A stretch of 18,405 nucleotides of DNA, taken from assembly GCA_946480925.1 (NCBI GenBank), contig CAMLLU010000092.1, positions 1 to 18,405 of the forward strand, in the 5' to 3' direction. The position numbers and the translations under genes were made by a program. Within the stretch, counting starts at the first letter, position 1; each line of letters starts with the position of its first letter. The stretch is from an uncultured Rivibacter sp. GTDB taxonomy: Bacteria; Pseudomonadota; Gammaproteobacteria; Burkholderiales; Burkholderiaceae. Below the pieces are notes generated by a model. It did not search any database. It was not told the origin of the DNA and worked only from the letters and a program-made list of their open reading frames with translations. Below, one piece after another: positions 6,801-12,878 of this stretch.

Positions 6801-7901
6801 CTAGGCTGGCATCGCTTCAGAACGAGGCTCGGTGTTCCGCGTGAACCTCTCGTCCGTGCCCTCGTAGCAGCGGCACCAGCGCAGGTACCCTTCGCCTTCC
6901 CATGAGCCCGGCACCGGGTCCCAGCCCCAGATCCTGAGCTGGTCGAAGGGGCGGAAGCCCGCGTAGGAGTCGTGCACGAAGTCCGCGAACAATGCCGCCG
7001 CCGCGGCATCGGTGGCTGGGGCCGCCTTGATGCGCGCATGCACCTCGGGCGCTTCGCGCTCGAGCGAGCGCACCCGGGCCTGCTGGCGTGCCTGCTTGCG
7101 GCCTTCGGGGCTGTCGGGGTCGAGCCTTCGGCCGGCTGTCTGCTCCAGGCCCATCAACGCCTCCACGTCGTCGAGCAGGCGCTGGTTGGCGCCTTGCAGG
7201 TTGGCCTTGTCTTCGTCGTTGGCGCGTGCGTGCCAAGGCAGGCTGTTGTAGTGGTGGCGCACTTGATAACGCCATGCCAGGTACTCGACCAGCCATTCGC
7301 GCACCGGCTGGCTTTTCTGGCGGGCGGACATGAAGGCTTCGAAGGCCTGGCGGACGTTGGGGGCGATCTTGAAGGGATCGGCCGCTCCTGCCGCGGCAAC
7401 CAACGCCCGATTCAGCGGTACTTTCGCGGCTTTGGCAGCCTCGTACATGAAGTGCAGCGGGAGTTGCGACAACTTCTCTTCATCCAACTTCCCAGGGCCA
7501 CGCCCCTGCTCACTTGGCACGCTGCCATCAGCCAGGAAGTGCACCCACAACTGGCCGACTTCTTCATACGGCTCCACCGGCACCTCGCGCACGTGGCAAG
7601 TCCACTTGCCAGCCTTCCAGTCCGCGACTTCCCAGCGTATTTGCACCTTCAAGTCAGGCCGCCATTTACGCGGCAACGTCGCGCAGCACACGTTGCGGCC
7701 TCCCTTGCCGGCCTGCGCCGCGTTGTAGCCATCGACCCAGAAGTTCTGCACGCTCAGGTGATCGGCCAGGTGGTCGATGCCTGTGATGCCGGTGCTGATG
7801 CCTTCGTTCTTGCCGGCGGCACAAGCCATGAGCGTGGTGGCCAGCAGAGAGGTTGATACGAGGTGCATCAACCATCGGGCGTGAATGAATTGGGGTTTCA
7901 C
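6801..7901 (-). CDS. DUF3304 lipoprotein with C-terminal type VI lipase-like extension
   Basis: This 366-residue lipoprotein starts at GTG 7901 (ATG at 7868 is an alternative). Its signal ends in LLATTLMAC, with the lipobox Cys at residue 27. Residues about 40-130 match my memory of DUF3304: GGRNVCCATLPRKWRPDLKV, then RWEV and a VHF strand. DUF3304 lipoproteins are usually about 170 residues, so roughly 200 residues are extra. That C-terminal half is helical and charged and contains FADFVHDSYAGFRPF and a YLRWCRCYEG segment. These recall the C-terminal part of DUF2235/Tle-type type VI lipases, but without a GxSxG nucleophile motif, so it is not an enzyme by itself. It might be an immunity-like or orphan accessory protein. 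GC is lower than in the flanks (35 of 60 in 7621-7680). DUF3304 call moderate; lipase-like call weak. Confidence 0.75.
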   Translation of the reverse strand: MKPQFIHARWLMHLVSTSLLATTLMACAAGKNEGISTGITGIDHLADHLSVQNFWVDGYNAAQAGKGGRNVCCATLPRKWRPDLKVQIRWEVADWKAGKWTCHVREVPVEPYEEVGQLWVHFLADGSVPSEQGRGPGKLDEEKLSQLPLHFMYEAAKAAKVPLNRALVAAAGAADPFKIAPNVRQAFEAFMSARQKSQPVREWLVEYLAWRYQVRHHYNSLPWHARANDEDKANLQGANQRLLDDVEALMGLEQTAGRRLDPDSPEGRKQARQQARVRSLEREAPEVHARIKAAPATDAAAAALFADFVHDSYAGFRPFDQLRIWGWDPVPGSWEGEGYLRWCRCYEGTDERFTRNTEPRSEAMPA

Positions 7902-7918
7902 TTCAGGGCGTGGGATGG

Positions 7919-7960
7919 TTGACGCCGCTCAAGAGCTCACCTCACTTGCGAGCGCACAGT
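7919..7960 (+). promoter_or_regulatory. FNR/ANR-type box with class II -10, upstream of P-type ATPase
   Basis: TTGACGCCGCTCAA at 7919-7932 fits TTGA-N6-TCAA. CACAGT at 7955-7960 follows after exactly 22 bases, as at the lipoprotein promoter. The predicted transcription start is near 7967, which would exclude the in-frame GTG at 7959 as a start codon and favours ATG 8013. The box also lies just upstream of the divergent DUF3304 gene, where it could block or be neutral. Confidence 0.68.
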
Positions 7961-8012
7961 GAATTCATCGCATGCAAAGCCGCAGGCATGTGTTCACGTG
8001 CAAGAAACACGA

Positions 8013-10667
8013 ATGACCCATCGCGACCCAGAACCTGTCTTGCCCGACGCGGTGCACCTGCTGAACGCCGACGCAGTGGCGCAGCAGCTCGCGGTGAACC
8101 CGCGCAGCGGGCTGGCCGCACCCGAAGTGGCGAGGCGGCGCGCCCGGCACGGCGAGAACTCGCTGCCCGAAGCGCCGCCGCGCAGCCTCGCGCGCCGCGT
8201 GCTCGACCAGTTTCGCGACTTCATGGTGCTGGTGCTGCTGGCGGCGGCCGTGCTGTCGGGCTTCATCGGCGAGCTGGCCGACACGGTGGCCATCGTGGTG
8301 ATCGTGTTGCTCAACGCGGCGATCGGGCTCACGCAGGAATGGCGTGCCGAACGCGCGCTTGCCGCGCTGACGCGGCTGGCCAGCCCGCACGCGATGGTGC
8401 GGCGCGAAGGCGTGGCCCAGTGCGTGGACACGGCCCACCTCGTGCCCGGCGACGTGGTGCTGCTCGAAGCCGGCAACCTGGTGCCGGCCGACCTGCGGCT
8501 GCACGAGGTGGCGCAGCTGCGGGTGGACGAATCGGCGCTCACGGGTGAATCCGTCACCGTCGAAAAGCACAGCGGGCACCTGCCGCCGGGGGAGCATGCA
8601 CTGGGCGATCGCCTCAACATGGCTTTCAAGGGCACGTTGGTGACCCACGGCCGCGCCGAAGGCCTGGTGGTGGCCACCGGTACGCACATCGAGCTGGGCC
8701 GCGTGGCCGGGCTGCTGCGCGACACCGAAGAGCGCAGCACGCCGCTGCAGCGGCGGCTGGCCGCCTTCGGCAAGCACCTCTCGCTGCTGGTGCTCGCGAT
8801 CTGCGTGCTGATGTTCGCCGGCGGCGTGCTGCTGCGCGGCGAGCCGGTGCTGCTGATGGCGCTCACGGCGGTCAGCCTCGCGGTGGCAGCCATTCCCGAG
8901 GCGCTGCCGGCCGTGGTGACGGTGCTGCTGGCGCTCGGGGCCCGCAGGATGGTGAAGGTCAACGCGCTGGTGCGGCGGCTGCCTTCGGTCGAAACGCTGG
9001 GCTCGGTGAGCGTGATCTGTTCCGACAAGACCGGCACGCTCACCTGCAACCGCATGCGGGTACAGGCCCTCGAGCGCTGGGATGGCCTGGCGCCGCAGGT
9101 GGCGTGGGAGGCTGCGCTGCTGTGCAACGACGCCGCTGCTGACGCGCAAGGCCGCTGGAGCGGCGACCCCACAGAGACCGCGCTTGCCGAGGCCGCGCAA
9201 GCCGCGGGCGTGGACCCTCAGGCCCTGCGCCGCGCGCTGCCGCGCAGCCATGAATGGCCGTTCGATCCGGTGCGCAAACGCATGAGCACGCTGCATGCCG
9301 AGGGTGCGGCCTGGCGCGTGGTGACCAAGGGCGCGCCGGAAACCTTGCTGCCGCGCTGCACCCACGTGGCCACGGCCGCTGGCGAATGCACGCTCGACGT
9401 GAGCCGGGCCCTGCAAGCCGCGGCCTTGCTCGCCGAACAGGGCATGCGGGTGCTGGCGCTGGCGCAGCGCCGCTGGGCGCAAGACCCGCGCGGGCTCGAG
9501 ACCGAAGCGCTGGAGTGCAAGCTCACGCTGCTCGGGCTGGTGGGGCTGGCCGACCCGCCGCGCCCCGAAGCCAGGGAAGCGGTGGCCGACTGCCGCAGCG
9601 CCGGTGTCACGCCGGTCATGATCACCGGCGACCACCCCGCCACGGCATTGGCCATCGCGCGCCAGCTCGGCATCACCGGGGCCGGCGAGGGCGACGCCCA
9701 GGCCGTGCTCACCGGCACGCAGCTGGCCGTGCTCGACGACGCTGCGCTGGCCCGTGCGGTGCAGCAGGTGCGCGTGTATGCCCGCGTGGACCCGGCGCAG
9801 AAGATCCGCATCGTGCAGGCGCTGCAGTCTCATGGCCAGTTCGTCGCGATGACGGGGGACGGCGTGAACGACGCGCCGGCCTTGAAGGCGGCCGACATCG
9901 GCGTGGCCATGGGCCGCGGCGGCACCGACGTGGCGCGCGAAGCCGCCAGCCTGGTGCTGCTGGACGACAACTTCGCCAGCATCGTGGCGGCGGTGCGCGA
10001 GGGCCGGCGCATCTTCGACAACATCCGCAAGTTCATCCGCTACGCGATGACGGGCAACTCCGGCGAGATCCTCACGCTCGTGCTGGCGCCGGTGCTCGGG
10101 CTGCCCATTCCCTTGCTGCCGCTGCACATCCTGTGGATCAACCTGGTGACCGACGGGCTGCCCGGCCTGGCGCTCGCGGCCGAGCCGGCCGAACGCGGCG
10201 TGATGCAACGGCCGCCGAGGGCGCCGGGCGAAAGCGTGTTCGCAGGCGGCCTGTGGCAGCACACGCTGTGGGTCGGGCTGCTGATCGCCGGGCTGTGCGT
10301 GGGCATGCAGGCCTGGGCCCTGGGGCAGGGCATGCACTGGCAGACCATGGTGTTCACCGTGCTCACGCTGGCGCAGATGGCACACGTGCTGGCCATCCGT
10401 TCCGAAACCGAGTCGCTGTTCTCGCAGGGCCTGCGCAGCAACCTGCCGCTGGCTGGCGCTGTGGCGCTCACGCTGGTGCTGCAGCTGGCGGTCGTCTACG
10501 TGCCTGCGCTGCAGCTCGTGTTCCGCACCGAGGCGTTGTCGCTCGTCGAGCTGGCGCTGTGCATGGCCGCCGCAGCCACCGTCTTCCTGGCGGTGGAAGT
10601 GGAGAAATGGCTGCGCAGGCGAAAGGGGGTTGACCAGCGGTGTGACAAGCCGGCCGTTGCCGCCTAA
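8013..10667 (+). CDS. P-type cation-transporting ATPase, SERCA-like type II (probable Ca2+ class)
   Basis: This 884-residue membrane pump has the actuator motif TGES (177-180), the phosphorylation site CSDKTGTLT with Asp338, and the hinge GDGVND (from about 615). Ion-site residues resemble SERCA: PEALP in M4 (Glu296, like Glu309), N-S-G-E in M5 (Asn682 and Glu685, like Asn768 and Glu771), and N-L-V-T-D in M6 (Asn710, Thr713, Asp714). The M8 glutamate appears replaced by Gln788 (TLAQMAHVL). Ca2+ efflux is the likeliest job, but Mn2+ or another cation is possible. ATG 8013 is preferred over GTG 7959, which lies in the predicted -10; no strong Shine-Dalgarno is seen. An FNR-type promoter precedes it, and the hydrolase gene begins 11 bases after its stop. 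Confidence 0.92.
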   Translation: MTHRDPEPVLPDAVHLLNADAVAQQLAVNPRSGLAAPEVARRRARHGENSLPEAPPRSLARRVLDQFRDFMVLVLLAAAVLSGFIGELADTVAIVVIVLLNAAIGLTQEWRAERALAALTRLASPHAMVRREGVAQCVDTAHLVPGDVVLLEAGNLVPADLRLHEVAQLRVDESALTGESVTVEKHSGHLPPGEHALGDRLNMAFKGTLVTHGRAEGLVVATGTHIELGRVAGLLRDTEERSTPLQRRLAAFGKHLSLLVLAICVLMFAGGVLLRGEPVLLMALTAVSLAVAAIPEALPAVVTVLLALGARRMVKVNALVRRLPSVETLGSVSVICSDKTGTLTCNRMRVQALERWDGLAPQVAWEAALLCNDAAADAQGRWSGDPTETALAEAAQAAGVDPQALRRALPRSHEWPFDPVRKRMSTLHAEGAAWRVVTKGAPETLLPRCTHVATAAGECTLDVSRALQAAALLAEQGMRVLALAQRRWAQDPRGLETEALECKLTLLGLVGLADPPRPEAREAVADCRSAGVTPVMITGDHPATALAIARQLGITGAGEGDAQAVLTGTQLAVLDDAALARAVQQVRVYARVDPAQKIRIVQALQSHGQFVAMTGDGVNDAPALKAADIGVAMGRGGTDVAREAASLVLLDDNFASIVAAVREGRRIFDNIRKFIRYAMTGNSGEILTLVLAPVLGLPIPLLPLHILWINLVTDGLPGLALAAEPAERGVMQRPPRAPGESVFAGGLWQHTLWVGLLIAGLCVGMQAWALGQGMHWQTMVFTVLTLAQMAHVLAIRSETESLFSQGLRSNLPLAGAVALTLVLQLAVVYVPALQLVFRTEALSLVELALCMAAAATVFLAVEVEKWLRRRKGVDQRCDKPAVAA

Positions 10668-10677
10668 ATTGGCTTGC

Positions 10678-11313
10678 ATGCACCCCGAACGCCTGTTGAT
10701 CGGACCGGAAGGCCTGCCTGGCGAACTCACCCTGGGCGGCGCTCACCGGCCGGTGGTGGTGTTTGCCCACGGCAGCGGCAGCAGCCGTCACAGCCCGCGC
10801 AACCTGCAGGTGGCCGGCGCGTTGCAGCAGCGAGGCCTGGGCACCTTGCTGTTCGACCTGCTCACGCCGCAGGAAGCACAGGACCGCCGCAACGTATTCG
10901 ACATCGAGCTCCTGGGCAGCCGGCTGCTGCAGGCCATCGACGAGCTCGACCGCAACCCCTTGCACCGCGACCGCGCGCTCGGCCTCTTCGGCGCCAGCAC
11001 CGGTGCGGCCGCCGCACTGGTGGCCGCTGCTCAGCGGCCGGAACGCGTGGGCGCGGTGGTGTCGCGCGGCGGGCGGCCCGATCTGGCCGAGCAGGCGCTG
11101 GCACGCGTGCGCGCGCCGACGCTGCTGGTGGTGGGTGGCAACGACGTCGAAGTGCTCGAACTCAACCGGCAGGCGCATGACAGGCTGGGTTGCAGCCTGC
11201 GCGAGCTGGTCGTCGTGCCCGGCGCTATGCACCTGTTCGAGGAGCCGGGCGCACTGGATGACGTGGCACGGCTGGCGAGCGATTGGTTCGTGCGCCATCT
11301 GGCCGGCACGTGA
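10678..11313 (+). CDS. Small alpha/beta hydrolase (dienelactone-hydrolase-like)
   Basis: This 211-residue cytoplasmic hydrolase has the oxyanion segment VVFAHGSGSSRHS and nucleophile Ser107 in the elbow GASTG. Asp156 (GGNDVEVLE) and His185 (GAMHLFEEP) fall where the rest of the triad belongs. The length fits the dienelactone-hydrolase-like group that often occurs alone or fused to a phosphoribosyltransferase; no fusion is present here. The natural substrate is unknown. ATG 10678 follows the ATPase stop by 10 bases, so co-transcription is very likely. No clear ribosome-binding site precedes it, so translation may depend on coupling with the ATPase gene. Confidence 0.85.
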   Translation: MHPERLLIGPEGLPGELTLGGAHRPVVVFAHGSGSSRHSPRNLQVAGALQQRGLGTLLFDLLTPQEAQDRRNVFDIELLGSRLLQAIDELDRNPLHRDRALGLFGASTGAAAALVAAAQRPERVGAVVSRGGRPDLAEQALARVRAPTLLVVGGNDVEVLELNRQAHDRLGCSLRELVVVPGAMHLFEEPGALDDVARLASDWFVRHLAGT

Positions 11314-11381
11314 GCCCGGCTGGGCTCGTGTTGCAGGCCGCTCGCGGTCGAGCGTTGCTTCGGTCGGCTGCCTGCGGCAGC
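11312..11381. terminator. Three hairpins in the convergent gap after the hydrolase gene
   Basis: Three perfect 6-bp stems lie in the gap: GAGCCC/GGGCTC (11312-11327, loop GGCT), CGCTCG/CGAGCG (11339-11354, loop CGGT, followed by TTGCTT) and GCTGCC/GGCAGC (11367-11381, loop TGC). They sit between two converging stop codons, so a bidirectional termination region is likely, although T-runs are short. Confidence 0.5.
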
Positions 11382-11382
11382 T

Positions 11383-11721
11383 TCACCTGCCTTCGCCAGG
11401 CGGCCCCACGATGCGGCGCCTGCGCACCGTCACCACCACCGGTGCGGCCGGTGTGGCCGTGCGGCGCGGTGGCCGCCGTGCCGAAACGGCCTCGGCCTTG
11501 GCGATGGCCTTGCGGATGTAGCGCGGGTTCAGCGGCGTTTCGTGGTCGCCGTTGAGCTGCACGTAGTCGCCATTCGGCAACACCGCGAGTGCGCCGATGC
11601 TGGCACCGCGCTGCACGCTGCCCAGCAGCTTGGGGGCATCGGGGCTGGCATCGCGCTCATAGGTGAAGCGCGACCATTCCTGCTGGCCCAGGCGCACGAC
11701 CCAGTCTTTGTTCGTGGTCAT
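11383..11721 (-). CDS. Conserved-looking hypothetical protein, 112 residues
   Basis: The product is not recognised. Starting at ATG 11721 (MTTNKDWVVRLGQQEW) it is soluble and has no signal peptide. The middle, GALAVLPNGDYVQLNGDHETPL, looks like a compact beta segment, followed by a helix (RYIRKAIAKAEAV) and a basic, low-complexity tail rich in Arg, Pro and Val. An in-frame ATG at 11739 would add MAGPPP. No clear ribosome-binding site is visible for either start. It lies 66 bases downstream of the Trp-rich small gene, on the same strand, so the two probably share a transcript. The reading frame has ordered, protein-like composition, and there is no competing gene on the plus strand. Confidence 0.65.
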   Translation of the reverse strand: MTTNKDWVVRLGQQEWSRFTYERDASPDAPKLLGSVQRGASIGALAVLPNGDYVQLNGDHETPLNPRYIRKAIAKAEAVSARRPPRRTATPAAPVVVTVRRRRIVGPPGEGR

Positions 11722-11787
11722 GGGCGGCGGCCCCGCCATGGGCAGGTTTTCAGGGAAGAACGGAAAGACAACAACATCACGTGAGGC

Positions 11788-12012
11788 TCAAGCGTCGATC
11801 GGTGCACCGCCCGCCCAGCGACAGGCCCACAGGTCCCACAGTTCGCGCTGCGTGGCCGAGAGGGTTTCCTGCCAGGTGAGCCACGTCTGCCATTGCAGCT
11901 GCTGCGACTGCAGCAGGAACTCGGTGAGGCGTGACGGCCATTCGGTGCTCCACGCGAGGGCTTGTTCGAAGCCAGGCAGGGTGTCGGCGACGCTGGGTAT
12001 GGCGAGCGGCAT
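11788..12012 (-). CDS. Trp-rich 74-residue hypothetical protein
   Basis: Translation from ATG 12012 is supported by AGGAG 8 bases upstream on the minus strand. The protein (MPLAIPSVADTLPGFEQAL...) has eight Trp in 74 residues, spaced through amphipathic helices such as SQQLQWQTWLTWQETL and ELWDLWACRW. It has no signal peptide or membrane helix. The pattern loosely recalls phasin-type, granule-binding helices, but this is only a resemblance and no family is claimed. A stem-loop lies in its leader just before the Shine-Dalgarno sequence. A longer frame from 12123 exists but lacks such support. Confidence 0.72.
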   Translation of the reverse strand: MPLAIPSVADTLPGFEQALAWSTEWPSRLTEFLLQSQQLQWQTWLTWQETLSATQRELWDLWACRWAGGAPIDA

Positions 12013-12030
12013 GGTGGGTTCTCCTGTGGT

Positions 12031-12056
12031 GAGGCGCCGGTCGTATCGCGCGCCTC
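12031..12056 (-). promoter_or_regulatory. Leader stem-loop next to the ribosome-binding site of the Trp-rich gene
   Basis: GAGGCGC (12031-12037) and GCGCCTC (12050-12056) form a perfect 7-bp stem with a 12-base loop. On the minus strand it ends a few bases before the AGGAG of the 74-residue gene, a position where it could modulate translation or mRNA stability. On the plus strand it is followed by TTTCTT, so it could also act as a terminator of antisense transcripts. Confidence 0.4.
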
Positions 12057-12143
12057 TTTCTTGCAACTCCGCCTCGGGTGGGACGGGCTTCAGATTTGAC
12101 ATCACACCGCACAGAACCGGCATAGGACTTACAGGCCCCTTGA

Positions 12144-12163
12144 GTTAGGGGGGCCGCCCTAAC
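12144..12163. promoter_or_regulatory. Inverted repeat GTTAGGG-N6-CCCTAAC in the divergent promoter region
   Basis: GTTAGGG (12144-12150) and CCCTAAC (12157-12163) are perfect 7-bp arms around GGGCCG. It lies between the divergent Trp-rich gene (start 12012) and the DksA-like gene (start 12273), roughly 130 and 110 bases from their starts. This position fits an operator. A TTGACA hexamer at 12096-12101 could be a -35 element pointing at it. No known regulator consensus is recognised. Confidence 0.35.
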
Positions 12164-12209
12164 ATGCAGCCTATGGAGGGCACGTACCAGAAGGGCTAAA
12201 GGCGTTCTC

Positions 12210-12251
12210 TTGATGAAACGCAAGCCGCCGGGGCTATCGCTTCCCTACATT
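12210..12251 (+). promoter_or_regulatory. Degenerate FNR-like box with -10, upstream of DksA-like gene
   Basis: TTGATGAAACGCAA at 12210-12223 has a perfect left half-site TTGAT but a weak right half (CGCAA). TACATT at 12246-12251, four of six matches to TATAAT, follows at the same 22-base spacing as in the three exact boxes. The pattern TTGA-N6-GCAA also occurs elsewhere in the window without promoter context (2133-2146, 339-352), so this call is weak. Confidence 0.3.
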
Positions 12252-12272
12252 GGATCGAGAGGGGAACGGACC

Positions 12273-12653
12273 ATGGATGCTTCGACCCGGACATATCTGG
12301 CCGAGCTGCGAGAGTTGCTGCTCTACCGCGAGAGCGAGCTCGGCGACGAGATCCGCGCGGCAGAACGCGCACGCAAGACGCCTGCACCGGCCGCGGGACG
12401 CGAGGTCATCGACCGGAAGGACGAAGCCTCCCAGCGCCAGGGCGCCGAACTCGACGAGGCGCAGGAGCAACGCGACATCGGCGAGCTGGCCGAGGTGCGC
12501 GCGGCGCTGCGGCGGCTCGGCGACGGCAGCTACGGCGACTGTGCCGACTGCGGCAACGCCATCGTGCTGCAGCGGCTCATGGTGCACCCCGCGGCACTGC
12601 GCTGCGCCACCTGCCAGGCGCGGCACGAGCGGCAACGTGTCTTGAAGGCTTGA
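12273..12653 (+). CDS. DksA/TraR-family zinc-finger transcription factor, compact
   Basis: This 126-residue protein starts at ATG 12273 with GAGAGGGG upstream. The C-terminus holds a four-cysteine zinc finger (Cys90, Cys93, Cys111, Cys114) in YGDCADCGNAI...LRCATCQ. Counting back from the first Cys, Asp47, Asp50 and Ala52 (DRKDEA) fall exactly where E. coli DksA has its coiled-coil tip Asp71, Asp74 and Ala76. These residues act in the RNA polymerase secondary channel, so a DksA-like effect on promoters is plausible. The first coiled-coil helix is shorter than in the 151-residue E. coli protein because about 24 N-terminal residues are missing. It is probably a secondary DksA paralogue rather than the housekeeping copy. 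Confidence 0.9.
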   Translation: MDASTRTYLAELRELLLYRESELGDEIRAAERARKTPAPAAGREVIDRKDEASQRQGAELDEAQEQRDIGELAEVRAALRRLGDGSYGDCADCGNAIVLQRLMVHPAALRCATCQARHERQRVLKA

Positions 12654-12671
12654 GCCTTGAAGGTTTGAGCG
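12642..12671 (+). repeat. 15-bp tandem duplication across the DksA-like stop codon
   Basis: TTGAAGGCTTGAGCC (12642-12656) is followed directly by TTGAAGGTTTGAGCG (12657-12671), with 13 of 15 bases identical. The first copy contains the last codons and stop of the DksA-like gene (Leu-Lys-Ala-stop), and the second would encode Leu-Lys-Val-stop. It looks like an old slippage duplication. Confidence 0.6.
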
Positions 12672-12878
12672 CCGCTGCAGCGCGGAGGCCCCCGATAGTT
12701 CTCGTGGAACATGCGCCGCGTCAACACGGCATCACAATCCGCGTGACCCAATCCCAATCGGTCTCATGAAGGCACCCGCTCGTCGGGTCCGGCGATCGAC
12801 CCTCCGAGAGGGGCGGGCCTTGCTTGGGACGGCCCGGCGCGACGGCCGGGGAGGTACAGGTTGAACACCGGAGGTCTC

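Noticed and set aside
7851..7873. GGTTGAT-N9-ATCAACC inverted repeat
   Set aside because: The half-sites look like FNR, but the spacing is 9 instead of 4 bases, and it lies inside the signal-peptide codons of the DUF3304 gene.
7959..8012. GTG at 7959 as the P-type ATPase start
   Set aside because: It lies in the predicted -10 hexamer, the extra 18 residues do not look like family sequence, and no ribosome-binding site precedes it.
7965..10730. Open frame of about 920 codons on the minus strand opposite the P-type ATPase
   Set aside because: The translation is low-complexity, rich in His, Arg, Gln and Gly, and has no domain. The plus strand encodes a complete pump. Such mirror frames are a by-product of high GC and third-position bias.
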